64,000 bases of DNA from Corallococcus sp. NCRR (GTDB taxonomy: Bacteria > Myxococcota > Myxococcia > Myxococcales > Myxococcaceae), in NCBI RefSeq assembly GCF_026965535.1, contig NZ_CP114039.1, positions 6,634,001-6,698,000 on the forward strand. Direction: 5' to 3'. Within the stretch, counting starts at the first letter, position 1, and each line of letters starts with the position of its first letter. The notes under the pieces were generated by a model, which made no database searches, was not told the DNA's origin, and worked only from the letters and a program-made list of their open reading frames with translations. The position numbers and the translations under genes are program-made. Below, in pieces: positions 17,088 through 26,772 of the stretch.

Positions 17088-19751
17088 CTACTCCACGGAC
17101 TCCACCCGGACGGCGGTGACCTTGTAGTCGGGCGTATGGGTATACGGATCCTGATGCGGGCCGATGACGGCGTTGATGAGAGTCTCCGCGGTGTGGAAGG
17201 TGGTGAAGAGCTCGCCGGGCCGCAGCCCTTCCGCGCGGTGCATGGGCAGCACCGCCTCACCGTGCCGGCTGCGCACCCGCACGCGCGCCCCATCCTGGAG
17301 CCCCAGCCGCAGCGCGTCCGCCGGGGCCATGTCCAGCCAGTCGCCGGGTTGGAGCCGCGCGTGCGGCGTGCGGGACGTCATGGTCCCCGCGTTGAACCCA
17401 TACAGCCGCCGGCCCGTCATCAGCACGAAGGGGAAGTCCTCCGTGCGCGCCTCCGGGGACGGCGTGTAGCCAACGCGGCGCAGCGCCGCCCGAGGGCCCA
17501 GGGCGAAGCCATCGGTGTGCAGCACCCGGGTGCCGGGATGCGCCTCGTCGGGGCAGGGCCATTGGAGGCCGCCGTGCTCCAGGCGCGCGTAGGACAGGCC
17601 GGCGCCCGCGGACCACACGCTGCGCACCTCGTCCCAGATTTCCTCCGGAGAGCTGAAGTCGAAGCCCTCGGGGTGTCCCAGCGCGCGGGCCGCGCGGCGG
17701 AGGATCTCCCAGTCCGGCAGGGACTCCCCCGCGAGGGGCAGCGACGCGCGCACCCGCTGCACGTGCCGCTCGCCGTTCATGAAGGTGCCGTCCTTCTCGA
17801 AGGAGGTGCACGCGGGCAGGAAGACGTGGCCGCAGGCCTTCGCCGTCTCGTTGAGGAACAGGTCCTGCACCACCAGCAGCTCCAGCCGCTCCAGCGCCTC
17901 GCGCGTGGTGTTCGCCCCCGGGTTGGTGAGCAGCACGTCGTAGCCGAAGGCCCACAGCGCCTTGAGCCGCCCGCCGTGCGCCGCCTCCATCATCCGCATC
18001 AGATCCATGCCTGGCGTGGCGGGCAGGGGAGCGCCCCAGGCGGCCTCGAAGCGGGCGCGGTGCTCCTCCAGGGGGACGTAGCCGGTGAGCTGCCCCGGCT
18101 CGCAGCCCATGTGCGCCGAGCCCTGCACGTTGTTCTGCCCGCGCAGCGGGTTGACGCCCATGCCCGGCCCGCCGAGGTTGCCCGTGAGGAGCGCCAGGTT
18201 CACCAGCGCCATGACCGTCTCCGTGCCCTGCACGTGCTCCGTCATGCCCAGCCCGTGCACCATCATGGACGGGCCGTGCGTGGCGTAGAGGCGCGCGGCC
18301 GTCCGGAGGTCCTCCGCGTCCACCTCGCACAACCGCGCGGCGCGCTCGGGCGTCCAGTCGCGGATGAAGGTCTGGAAGTCCTCCAGGGCGTCCACGCGCT
18401 CGCGCAGGAAGTCCTCGTCGCACAGGCTCTCGGCCATGATGACCTGGGCCAGCGCGTTGAGCAGCGGCACGTCCGTGCCGGGCCGGGGCCGCAGGTGCAC
18501 GTCCGCGTAGCGCGCCAGCTCCGTGCGCCGCGAGTCGATGACGATGAGCTTCGCGCCCCGGAGCACCGCCTGCTTGATGCGGGCGCCGACGACGGGGTGG
18601 CACTCGGTGGCGTTGCTGCCCGCCACCAGCAGGGTGCGCGCGTGCTCCACGTCCTCGAAGGAGTTGGTGGCGGCGCCCGTGCCCAGCATCCGCTTGAGCC
18701 CGGCGGCGCTGGGCGCGTGGCACACGCGGGCGCAGCAGTCCACGTTGTTCGTCCCCAGCACCACGCGGGCCAGCTTCTGCGCCAGGTAGTTCTCCTCGTT
18801 GGTGGCCCGCGCGGAGCCCAGCATGCCCACCGAGTCCGGGCCGTGCGCGTCCCGCAGGCGGCGCAGGCGCTCCGCGATGAAGCCGAGCGCCTCGTCCCAC
18901 GAGGCCCGCCGCCAGCCTCCCGCCTCTCGAAGCAGCGGCACGGTGACGCGGTCCGGCGCCGTCACGAAGTCGTGGGCGTAGCGCCCCTTGGAGCACAGGT
19001 GGCCCCGGTTGGACGGGCCCTCGCGCGAGGGGCGCACGGTGACGATGCGGCCCTCGCGCGTGCCCACGTCCATCTCGCAGCCCACGCCGCAGTAGGAGCA
19101 GGTGGTCCGCGTCCACGCTTGCGGCCAGCCCCGGTCCAGCAGCGTGCGGTCCTCCAGCGCGCCGGTGGGGCAGCTGTCCACGCACGCCCCGCAGGACACG
19201 CACGAGCTCTGCCTCAGGTCCGGCCCGTCCGGGAGGATGCGCGTCTCTTCCCCCCGGTTCCACACCCGCCAGACGAACTGACCCTGCACGTCGTCGCAGA
19301 TGCGCACGCAGCGGTAGCAGTGGATGCACTGGGACATGTCCACGTGGATGTACGGGTGCGAGTCGTCCGGCGACTCCGGCCGGTGCGCGCCGCGCGCCTC
19401 GTCCGCTAGGCCGTACTCGCGCAGCGCGCGGTGGAAGGGTTTGTCCGGATGGCGCGCCACCGCTTCGGCCGGGTACTGGGAGGCCAGCAGCCGCAGCAGC
19501 ACCTTTCGCTGCGCCTCCACCCGGGGACCGCGCGTGCGCACCTGCATGCCTTCCGCCAGCGGGGTGGTGCAGGCGGCCACAGGATGCACGCAGCCCTCCA
19601 CCTCCACGATGCACGTGCGGCACGCGCCCACCGGTGTCAGGCGTCGGTCGGCGCACAGCGCGGGGATGGAGATGCCCAGGGACTCCAGTGCCTCCAGTAC
19701 GGTGCCGGGCGCGCACTCGCGAGGCTGCCCGTCGATGGTCACGCGAAGCAT
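17088..19751 (-). CDS. Formate dehydrogenase, molybdopterin catalytic (alpha) subunit
   Basis: Iron-sulphur molybdoenzyme of 887 residues. Domain order: a 2Fe-2S ferredoxin-like domain (about 1-80, CADRRLTPVGACRTC), an NDH-1 G-type His-Cys segment, two 4Fe-4S sites (CIHCYRCVRICDD and CVSCGACVDSCP), the proximal 4Fe-4S of the molybdenum domain (CSYCGVGCEMDV with CSKGRYAHDF), then the bis-MGD catalytic region. The motif RVCHAPSAAGL gives the predicted Mo-ligating Cys344 with its adjacent His, as in cysteine-type formate dehydrogenases. ATG 19751 begins a natural ferredoxin fold. It overlaps the end of the NuoF-like gene by 13 bases, and the two should form a soluble NAD-dependent complex oxidising formate to CO2 or running in reverse. 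No FdhD or cofactor gene is adjacent. Confidence 0.9.
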   Translation of the reverse strand: MLRVTIDGQPRECAPGTVLEALESLGISIPALCADRRLTPVGACRTCIVEVEGCVHPVAACTTPLAEGMQVRTRGPRVEAQRKVLLRLLASQYPAEAVARHPDKPFHRALREYGLADEARGAHRPESPDDSHPYIHVDMSQCIHCYRCVRICDDVQGQFVWRVWNRGEETRILPDGPDLRQSSCVSCGACVDSCPTGALEDRTLLDRGWPQAWTRTTCSYCGVGCEMDVGTREGRIVTVRPSREGPSNRGHLCSKGRYAHDFVTAPDRVTVPLLREAGGWRRASWDEALGFIAERLRRLRDAHGPDSVGMLGSARATNEENYLAQKLARVVLGTNNVDCCARVCHAPSAAGLKRMLGTGAATNSFEDVEHARTLLVAGSNATECHPVVGARIKQAVLRGAKLIVIDSRRTELARYADVHLRPRPGTDVPLLNALAQVIMAESLCDEDFLRERVDALEDFQTFIRDWTPERAARLCEVDAEDLRTAARLYATHGPSMMVHGLGMTEHVQGTETVMALVNLALLTGNLGGPGMGVNPLRGQNNVQGSAHMGCEPGQLTGYVPLEEHRARFEAAWGAPLPATPGMDLMRMMEAAHGGRLKALWAFGYDVLLTNPGANTTREALERLELLVVQDLFLNETAKACGHVFLPACTSFEKDGTFMNGERHVQRVRASLPLAGESLPDWEILRRAARALGHPEGFDFSSPEEIWDEVRSVWSAGAGLSYARLEHGGLQWPCPDEAHPGTRVLHTDGFALGPRAALRRVGYTPSPEARTEDFPFVLMTGRRLYGFNAGTMTSRTPHARLQPGDWLDMAPADALRLGLQDGARVRVRSRHGEAVLPMHRAEGLRPGELFTTFHTAETLINAVIGPHQDPYTHTPDYKVTAVRVESVE

Positions 19752-21208
19752 GCCTCCACCTCCTCCCGGTAGTAGCGCAGCACGCTCCGGGCGAACTCCC
19801 CCAGGCCGGTGCCGTGTCCACACAGGCTGGTGAGGCGCAGCGCTTCGGCGACCTCCTCCCAGTCCGCCGCGCTGTCACGCGGGGCGGTGCCGGCGTCCAG
19901 CACGTGCGCGAAGAGCCGCTCGACGTGCGACGCCCCCAGGCGGCAGGGCGTGCACCTTCCGCACGACTCGTACGCGCCGAAGGAGAAGACGTGGTGTACC
20001 AGCGCCGCGATGGACGTGTTCGCGTCGAAGGCCACCACGCCGCCATGCCCCACGGAGGCGCCCACGGACTGGAGCTCCTCGAAGCCCAGCGGCGTGTCCA
20101 GCAGGTGCGGAGGGAGGATGCCCGCCCGCGGCCCTCCAATGAGGACGCCCTTCAGCGGACCGGTGCGCAGCCCGCCGCCCAGCTCCTCCACCACGGTGCG
20201 CACCGGCGTGCCCAGCTCGACTTCGTAGAGCCCCGGGCGGTGGAAGAGCGAGTTGAGGGACAGCACCTTCGTGCCCCGGCTGCCCGGGATGCCCAGCGCC
20301 GCGTAGGCCTCACCGCCGTGGCGTGCGATCCACGGGAGGTTGGCGAGCGTCTCCACGTTCTGCACCAGCGTGGGCCGACCAAACAGGCCAGCCTGGGCGG
20401 GGTAGGGGGGCCGCGCGCGCACGAAGGGCCGGCGTCCCTCCAGGGCGTTGAGCAGCGCCGTCTCCTCGCCACACAGGTAGCTGCCGCGTCCCACTTCGAT
20501 GGAGACCTCGCAGGAGAACGCGCTGCCTAGAATGTGTGGACCCAACAGGCCCACGCGATGGGCTTCGTGCAAAGCCACGTGCAGCGCGCACGCCGCGAGC
20601 GGATACTCCTTGCGCACGTAGATGACGCCCCGGCGGGCGCCCACCGCGTATGCCGCCAGCAGCAGGCCCTCCAGCACGGCGTGGGGGTCGTCTTCCATCA
20701 GGAACCGGTCGATGTATGCCCCAGCGTCGCCCTCATCCGCGTTGGCAACGACGACCTTCTCCTCGCCGGGAGCGGCGGCCACCGCGCGGAGCTTGCGTGC
20801 GGTGGGGAAGCCCGCGCCCCCACGGCCGCGCAACCCGGATCGCTCCAACTGCGCGACCAGGACTTCGGGAGGCGAGGACAACGCCAAGTCCAGCGCCGCG
20901 TAGGCCCCCTGGCGGGTGGCCTCAGTGAGGGAGCGGGCTCCGCCGCTGGCCACGCGCCCCAGCGTGATGGCGTGTGGGGCCCGGATGTGCACTTCAGGGC
21001 GGGCCTGCTCTCCCGTGACGGAGGGCGCCTGGTAGCACTGGCCCAGGCAGTAGAGGCGGGTGTCACCCGAGGTGGCCTGCCGCCAGCGCGTGGCATCCAG
21101 GTGGCGCGCGACGAAGCAGGCGGTGCCCTGACAGGCATGCGTCCCCAGGGGGCCAGGCCCCAGGTGGTAGAAGGATTCGATTTCGGGGGTGTGCTGCCCT
21201 GGCTTCAT
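19739..21208 (-). CDS. NAD-dependent formate dehydrogenase beta subunit (NuoE-NuoF fusion)
   Basis: Diaphorase subunit of 489 residues. Residues about 12-90 are a thioredoxin-like 2Fe-2S domain of NuoE type without its helical N-terminus (Cys26, Cys31, Cys54, Cys58). The rest is NuoF: the NAD/FMN-binding RSGLRGRGGAGFPTARK, NADEGDAGAYIDRFLMEDDP, the GRGSYLCGEETALLNALEG block, the PTLVQNVETLANLPWI block, and the 4Fe-4S motif ESCGRCTPCRLG with its fourth Cys in TSLCGHGTG. It passes electrons between the Mo subunit encoded next and NAD. ATG 21208 with GGAGG just ahead is chosen over longer frames. It is the first gene of the pair and divergent from the RADAR-like genes. Confidence 0.9.
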   Translation of the reverse strand: MKPGQHTPEIESFYHLGPGPLGTHACQGTACFVARHLDATRWRQATSGDTRLYCLGQCYQAPSVTGEQARPEVHIRAPHAITLGRVASGGARSLTEATRQGAYAALDLALSSPPEVLVAQLERSGLRGRGGAGFPTARKLRAVAAAPGEEKVVVANADEGDAGAYIDRFLMEDDPHAVLEGLLLAAYAVGARRGVIYVRKEYPLAACALHVALHEAHRVGLLGPHILGSAFSCEVSIEVGRGSYLCGEETALLNALEGRRPFVRARPPYPAQAGLFGRPTLVQNVETLANLPWIARHGGEAYAALGIPGSRGTKVLSLNSLFHRPGLYEVELGTPVRTVVEELGGGLRTGPLKGVLIGGPRAGILPPHLLDTPLGFEELQSVGASVGHGGVVAFDANTSIAALVHHVFSFGAYESCGRCTPCRLGASHVERLFAHVLDAGTAPRDSAADWEEVAEALRLTSLCGHGTGLGEFARSVLRYYREEVEACFA

Positions 21209-21342
21209 GCGCCGCCTCCTCCCGCAACGGTGTGCACGTCGCGCGGTTCGGACTTCGCGCCCGGGCTGCTTCCACCTCGCGACATCCCGCCTGACTCCAG
21301 GGCGATTCGCATGGAGGAGTCGCCCGCCCATCCTCCGGGGCC

Positions 21343-23985
21343 ATGGCCACGACACCGCACGATGCCCCGGAGGCGGGCCAGCCCTACCTGCCCACGCCCC
21401 AGCCGGAGGCGCAGGCCTTCGCCTGGGACGACCTGCTGAGCCCCACCCGCCAGGGCCTCCAGGAGCTCTTCTCCTGGCTGGAGGCGGCCTGTGAGACCCG
21501 CGCGCGGGATGAGGCCAACACCGAACACCTCTCCACCAGCCTGCTCGTGTCCGGTTCCAGGGGCTCCGGGAAGACGACCCTCCTGCTCAGCGCCGTGCAG
21601 GCGCTGCGGGACTGGAAGTCCTTCGTGGCCGGGGCGCCCGGTCCGGAGGTGGCCGCGCTGTCTCGGACGCTCGAACGGCTGGAGCGCCGCATCCTCTGGC
21701 TGGAGCCGCTCGACCTGGAGCCCGTCCCGACGCAGGCGAACCTGCTGGCCACGCTGCTGGTCCGCGTGCGGGCCGCGTTGGATCAACCCCGCCGCGCGAA
21801 GGGCACGCGCGGCGAGTCCGCCCGGTGGTCCTCCTCCATCCTGGAAGAGGGCGCGGAGGAGACGTGGGGGAAGCTGGATCACCTCATCCGCGACGCGTCC
21901 TTCATGTGGGAGGACATCCCGTCCACCACCGATGCCCGCGTGCGCGCGGAGCAGCAGATCCGCGCATCGGAGATCTACGCCAACTTCCAGCCGCGCTTCG
22001 CCGACGCCATGGAGGACGTGGCGCGCACGCTGTCCATGCCGCGCTTCGGCGCGTCCGGCGGTGACCAGGTGCTGCTGGTGCTGCCCATCGACAACGTGGA
22101 CCGCAGCATCGAGCACCTATACAACATCGTGAAGCTCACGCGCATGGTGGCCAGCCGCCACCTCTGGTTCGTCCTGGCCGCCGGCCACCAGGAGTTCCAG
22201 CGCTTCATGGAGCGCTCCTTCCAGAAGGAGTTGATCATCTCCGGGCAGGCCGGCATTGGCGCGCGCGGGCAGGAGGAGACGCTCGCCATCGCCCGGCGCC
22301 AGGCGGCCACCACGCTGCGCCGCGCGCTGCCGCCCAGCTACCGCATCGTGCTGGACCTGGTGGAGCCCCACGAGTCCTGGCGCTTCCCCGTGGATGGCCG
22401 GGGTGAGCCGTTGGGCTCGCTGCTGCGGCGCCTGCGGCTCCCGGCCGGCAAGCGGACGGAGTCGCGCGTGCTGGACACCTTCGCGGACCTCTTCGACTTG
22501 CAGGGCCGGCTCGCGCCCGACGTGGCGCGCTGCTACCGCGAAGCCCTCCGCACCGACGACGCGGAGGTCCGCGAAACCGAGGAGCGTCCGGACGGGCCGC
22601 TGCTCCACCACGTGGGGAGGCTCGCGCTCACGCTGCCCGCGCGCACCCTGCAGGACCTGTGGCACGCCGTCCGGCGTGAGGTCCTGTCCTCCACCGCGCC
22701 CACCGCCGGGGCCGCGCCGGAGCAGGGCGAGCCCGTGGTCCGCATCGCGTCGGAGATGCTCCGCAACGCCATCGACGAGAGCGACCTGCCGGCCTGGGCC
22801 AGCGAGCAACTGCACCACCGCATCCTCCGGCAGGACGACCAGGGCCGCGTCTGCCTGGACCTGACGGGCAAGCCCATCCGCCGCTCCAAGCGCACCAGCC
22901 TCCACGGCGTCCTCCAGGCGCCGCCGCGCGATCCCGGTGGAGATGGGATTGGCGCGCACGCCCGGGTGCTGGGCACGGAGGTGCACCTGCGCCGCTTCCA
23001 CGAGGTGGTGCTGATGCTGGAGGACCTGGAGGTGCCCGGCCGCGAAGCGCCACTGCCCGCGAGCGTCGCCGGCTGGTTCATGGTCCTGCATGACGTGCTG
23101 ATGCTCTTCGAGCGGCCCCGAGTGCTGAGCGCGGACGTGACGGCCCTGGAGATGAGCCCGGAGATGGTCGTCACCGTGCACGAGCTCTGGTCGGGCCGCG
23201 CGCGCGGCGAGCCGTTCGTCCAGGCCGCGTTCTGGTGGACGCCGCCCTCGTGGAACACCTTCATCGAGTTCGCCATCCTCACCGCGCAGTGGCGCGCGTT
23301 CCTCGCGCGGCTCCCCAGGGGTTTCCTCACCGCGGGCGACGCGGAGGAGGTCACCCTGCGCGCCCGCTTCATCCAGGCCGCGTGGGTGGAGAACATCTGC
23401 TCCGTGGCCGGGATGGCGCTGGGGCAGTGGAGCTGGGGGGATGAACGCCAGGGCGCCGTGTCCGTGCTGAAGGCTCCACGGCTGGCCTTGGCGCTGGAGC
23501 GCTATGAGCAGCAGGTGCGCGACACGGTGGCGGAGCTCGTCTCGCGGATCCGCGAGCACAGCGCCGGATACGACCGGCTCTGGACGGCTCGGACCTGGCT
23601 GCGCGACACGCTGCCGCTCCAGGTGCTGCCGGAGTTCGCGCTCGCCTTCGATGCGCGGAGCCTGCTGCGCCAGCCGCCCGGCGTCGCCCGCCCGAATGAA
23701 GGCTGGGACACGCTGATGAAGGACTGGCGCACCCAGGCGCCCCGACTGGCAGCCTTCCGGCAGCAGCGGGTGCGCGACGCGGTGAACCGCTCCAGCGCGG
23801 CGGAGTCGCTGCGTCAGGCGCTCGGCGCGGGCGGCGGGCGCGCGTCGGAGACGTACTACGGCTGGCTCGACACACTGGTGGACGCCTGGTTCACGGTCAT
23901 GGACCACGACGGGGATCCGCTGGTGGGGGTGGTGATGGGCGCGCCGCCCCGCATGGCGCCTCCGTCCACGGATGAGCACCCGTGA
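21343..23985 (+). CDS. rdrA: RADAR-type anti-phage ATPase (RdrA-like)
   Basis: Large P-loop NTPase of 880 residues, about the size of known RdrA proteins. Walker A is GSRGSGKTT at residues 71-79. A KAP-like Walker B reads LLVLPIDNVDRS with Asp250 and Asp253, followed by a sensor-like strand HLWFVLAAGHQEFQRF. The C-terminal 500 residues are mostly helical and unrecognised, as in RdrA. The stop overlaps the next start as GTGA, so it is translated together with the deaminase partner. In characterised RADAR systems RdrA assembles into a ring, binds the RdrB shell and is required for defence against phage. The Shine-Dalgarno site is poor, and base composition matches the neighbours, giving no sign of recent transfer. 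Identification rests on the pair; the ATPase alone could belong to other STAND/KAP defence families. Confidence 0.82.
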   Translation: MATTPHDAPEAGQPYLPTPQPEAQAFAWDDLLSPTRQGLQELFSWLEAACETRARDEANTEHLSTSLLVSGSRGSGKTTLLLSAVQALRDWKSFVAGAPGPEVAALSRTLERLERRILWLEPLDLEPVPTQANLLATLLVRVRAALDQPRRAKGTRGESARWSSSILEEGAEETWGKLDHLIRDASFMWEDIPSTTDARVRAEQQIRASEIYANFQPRFADAMEDVARTLSMPRFGASGGDQVLLVLPIDNVDRSIEHLYNIVKLTRMVASRHLWFVLAAGHQEFQRFMERSFQKELIISGQAGIGARGQEETLAIARRQAATTLRRALPPSYRIVLDLVEPHESWRFPVDGRGEPLGSLLRRLRLPAGKRTESRVLDTFADLFDLQGRLAPDVARCYREALRTDDAEVRETEERPDGPLLHHVGRLALTLPARTLQDLWHAVRREVLSSTAPTAGAAPEQGEPVVRIASEMLRNAIDESDLPAWASEQLHHRILRQDDQGRVCLDLTGKPIRRSKRTSLHGVLQAPPRDPGGDGIGAHARVLGTEVHLRRFHEVVLMLEDLEVPGREAPLPASVAGWFMVLHDVLMLFERPRVLSADVTALEMSPEMVVTVHELWSGRARGEPFVQAAFWWTPPSWNTFIEFAILTAQWRAFLARLPRGFLTAGDAEEVTLRARFIQAAWVENICSVAGMALGQWSWGDERQGAVSVLKAPRLALALERYEQQVRDTVAELVSRIREHSAGYDRLWTARTWLRDTLPLQVLPEFALAFDARSLLRQPPGVARPNEGWDTLMKDWRTQAPRLAAFRQQRVRDAVNRSSAAESLRQALGAGGGRASETYYGWLDTLVDAWFTVMDHDGDPLVGVVMGAPPRMAPPSTDEHP

Positions 23986-26768
23986 GCAACGAGGGCGCGC
24001 GCCCCCCTCCGGGAAACCTGGCCCCGCGCCGCGTCCCGGAGGCCTACGTGCGAGCCGAGGTGGCCAGCTTCCCGCTGACGAGCCTCGGGGCCTTCCGTTC
24101 AGCGGTGACGGAGCTGGTTCCGTCGCTGGAAGGCGCCTCCGGCGAGCCCACGCGCGCGCTCTGGCGCGAGTGCGAGAAGAGCCTGTCGGAGCACGCCAGC
24201 GGCTGGTCGTTGGACCGGATCATCGCCGTGCGCGACGCGTTCTGGTTCCCCTCGCGAGGCCACGCCAGCCACCGGCAGGCTCCGCGCACGGGCGTGTCGA
24301 TGTTCCACTACCTGCGGCACCTGGCGGACACGCACCTGGAGCGCAGGCCCGGCGTCACCGTCATCTTCCAGGGCACGGGCGCGGAGGCGGTGGAGGCGCT
24401 GACGCACTACCGCTGGCTCACCTTCGCGATGCCGGAGGACCTGCTGCTGGCGGCCGTGCCGGTGGAGCCGCCTCCCACGCGCGTGGACATCGAACCGCCG
24501 CTGCTGGTGCGCCACCTGCTGGACCGGGGCGTGGCGGAGGTCCACCACCACGTCGGCGCGGGCATGGACTTCCCGCTCCTGTGGGCGTCACTGCTGTCCG
24601 CCGTGGGCGACGCGGGCCTGGATCCTCGCGCCCTGACGGGGCCCGGCCTGCCCTTCGACGAAGGGGAGCTGATGCTGCGCTGGCTGCTGGCGGCGGCGGT
24701 GACCCGCTGTGTGCTCGCGGAGGTCCTGCTGCGCCGCGAGACGCCTCCGCTCCTGGACTTCGTGCGCGGCCTCTCCGAATCCCAGGCGTGGCTGCCGCAG
24801 CGGCGGCGCGTCCTCTCCCGCACGCTGGAGGCGCTCTCGCGGGGCCGGCGGGAGGTCCTCCCGGCGCTGGATGAGCTGCGCGGCCTGTACGAAGACCTCC
24901 ACCCGCTGGCGGTCCGCAACGTGACCGACCCGCCCGCCACGCTCGATGAGGTGTGGCGGCGGTGTGATCCGGTCGCCTTGCGGCTGCGCCTGAGCAGCCC
25001 CAACGGAGGGGAGCGCTGGCTGGTGCGCGCGGGCCTGAACCACCTGGGGCGCATGGAGCGCGCGGGCCTCCATGACGTGCACTTCGACCGGCTCTTCTGG
25101 CAGGTCCAGCGCGTGCGGTGCCTCAGCTACCGCGCCTACGTGCAGCGGCCGCTGACCGCGGGCCTCCAGTGGTTCATCCGCTTCTATGGCCGCCCGGGCG
25201 CGATGAAGCGCCCCCTGCGCGCCGTGCGCGCGGAGGTGTCCTACGCCGTGGCGGGCGGCGACCAGCCCATCGCCGCGCTGGAGGTCCGCACGAGCCTCGC
25301 GAACGACCCCATCCTCATCGCGGAGGAGCTGGCCTCCCTCACGCGCTCGTGGCGGGGCGTGCTGGGCCGCACGGGTGAGCGCGCTGTCGGAGGGCGCCCG
25401 CCGGAGTTCGGCGTGGTGATGCACCTCATCAAGTCCCGGGACCCCGGCCGGCACTGGACGCAGGGGCAGCCGCCCGCGCACGGCGTGGGGACGTACGCGG
25501 AGCCAGTGCCCGAGGGACGCGTGCGGCTGGGCGGACGGTTCTCCGACTACTTCGCCGCGCAGTCGGTGCAGGCGGAGGCGCTGGTGGACCTGCTGAAGGC
25601 GGTGCCGCTGTCGCTCTGGCTGGTGCGGGGCCTGGACGTGGCGTCGGACGAATTGAGCGTGCCCACGTGGGTGCTGGCGCCGCTGTACCGCTACGTGCGG
25701 TGGGGCGCCGCGCGCGCCGCGACGAGGCGTGAGGCCCGGGGCGCGCCGCCGCTCCGGCTGACGTCGCACGTGGGAGAGGACTACCGGCACCTCATGGAGG
25801 GCCTGCGCCGCATCTATGAGAGCCTGCACTACCTGCTGGACCGCACGGGAGGACGGCTGGGCCACGCCACCGCGCTGGGCGTGGAGCCCGGGATGTGGGC
25901 CGAGTCCGTGGGCGCGGTGATGATGCCGGCCGAGGACCGGCTGTGGGACCTGGTCTTCGAGTGGCGTCTCTACGGCGACTACCGGCTGCCACCGGCGCTC
26001 GCCGCGCAGGCACCTCCCGGACGCCCGCAGCGCGTGGAGAACATGCTGCGCGAGCTGTCCGAGTCCGTCTTCGGAGACTGCGTCGCGCCGCACGTGCTGG
26101 CCGAAGCGCACCACGTGCTGCATACGCTTTGGAGCCCGCCGCTGGCGCGGGAGGAGGGCGGCGTGGGCCTGGATGCCTTCAGCCGCGCCTTCCGCCGGCT
26201 GGACTGGACCCGGGTGCTCAACGCGGAGCAGGTCCGCAGCCTCCTCATCGCCTACCGGGAGGACGAGCGCGTCTTCCAGCGCGGGCAGCAGTTGGTGGAC
26301 ATCCCGCTGGATGCGTCGGAGGTGGAGGCGCTCCGGGCGGCGCAGGACGCGATGCGCCGGCACGTGGGCGCGCGGGGGACCGTCGTGGAGGTGAACCCGT
26401 CCAGCAACCTGCTCATCGGCAACCTGATGGACCTGCGCAACCACCCCATCCTTCGCCTCAATCCCCCGCGCGCCGATGACAGCGCGCCCCCGCCGGTGCC
26501 CATCGCGTTGGGCGCGGACGACCCCGTCACGTTCTCCACCTTCCTCCTGCGCGAATACTCGCTCCTGCACGAGGCGGCGCGCAGCGCGGGTTACTCCGAG
26601 CGGGTGGTGCACGAGTGGCTGTCCACCATCCGCCAGACCAGCATGGACGCGCGCTTCACCGCGCCCTGGCGCCCCAATGCGCTGCACATGGCGGACGAGC
26701 TGCTTGCCGCGCTGGCCCGCTTCGCCCGGAGGGCCATGCCCCGCCACGAAGCCCCCGCGCCCGCTTGA
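23982..26768 (+). CDS. rdrB: RADAR-type adenosine deaminase (RdrB-like)
   Basis: Divergent adenosine deaminase of 928 residues, far longer than housekeeping ADA (about 350) but matching RdrB. All amidohydrolase metal and catalytic motifs appear in order: VHHHVGAG (His188-His190, HxH metal site), SHVGEDY (His596 metal ligand, Glu599 proton shuttle), RLGHATALG (His628), EVNPSSNLLIGN (Asn805-Asn809, substrate loop) and GADDPVTFSTFLLREY (Asp846 metal ligand, Asp847). Several hundred residues between the first and second motifs form the insertion typical of RdrB, which builds a dodecameric shell. Known RdrB converts adenosine, ATP or dATP to inosine forms on infection. GTG 23982 overlaps the rdrA stop by 4 bases. 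Intact motifs imply an active enzyme. Confidence 0.85.
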   Translation: MSNEGARPPPGNLAPRRVPEAYVRAEVASFPLTSLGAFRSAVTELVPSLEGASGEPTRALWRECEKSLSEHASGWSLDRIIAVRDAFWFPSRGHASHRQAPRTGVSMFHYLRHLADTHLERRPGVTVIFQGTGAEAVEALTHYRWLTFAMPEDLLLAAVPVEPPPTRVDIEPPLLVRHLLDRGVAEVHHHVGAGMDFPLLWASLLSAVGDAGLDPRALTGPGLPFDEGELMLRWLLAAAVTRCVLAEVLLRRETPPLLDFVRGLSESQAWLPQRRRVLSRTLEALSRGRREVLPALDELRGLYEDLHPLAVRNVTDPPATLDEVWRRCDPVALRLRLSSPNGGERWLVRAGLNHLGRMERAGLHDVHFDRLFWQVQRVRCLSYRAYVQRPLTAGLQWFIRFYGRPGAMKRPLRAVRAEVSYAVAGGDQPIAALEVRTSLANDPILIAEELASLTRSWRGVLGRTGERAVGGRPPEFGVVMHLIKSRDPGRHWTQGQPPAHGVGTYAEPVPEGRVRLGGRFSDYFAAQSVQAEALVDLLKAVPLSLWLVRGLDVASDELSVPTWVLAPLYRYVRWGAARAATRREARGAPPLRLTSHVGEDYRHLMEGLRRIYESLHYLLDRTGGRLGHATALGVEPGMWAESVGAVMMPAEDRLWDLVFEWRLYGDYRLPPALAAQAPPGRPQRVENMLRELSESVFGDCVAPHVLAEAHHVLHTLWSPPLAREEGGVGLDAFSRAFRRLDWTRVLNAEQVRSLLIAYREDERVFQRGQQLVDIPLDASEVEALRAAQDAMRRHVGARGTVVEVNPSSNLLIGNLMDLRNHPILRLNPPRADDSAPPPVPIALGADDPVTFSTFLLREYSLLHEAARSAGYSERVVHEWLSTIRQTSMDARFTAPWRPNALHMADELLAALARFARRAMPRHEAPAPA

Positions 26769-26772
26769 GGCC

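Noticed and set aside
21209-21342. Promoter for the RADAR-like genes in the divergent gap
   Set aside because: I looked for -35/-10 pairs and inverted repeats on the plus strand and found none convincing, so no site is called.
24000-26768. Reading the large deaminase as a housekeeping adenosine or AMP deaminase
   Set aside because: It is more than twice the length of adenosine deaminase, has a 400-residue insertion between the first and second metal motifs, and is coupled to an ATPase gene, all pointing to RdrB.
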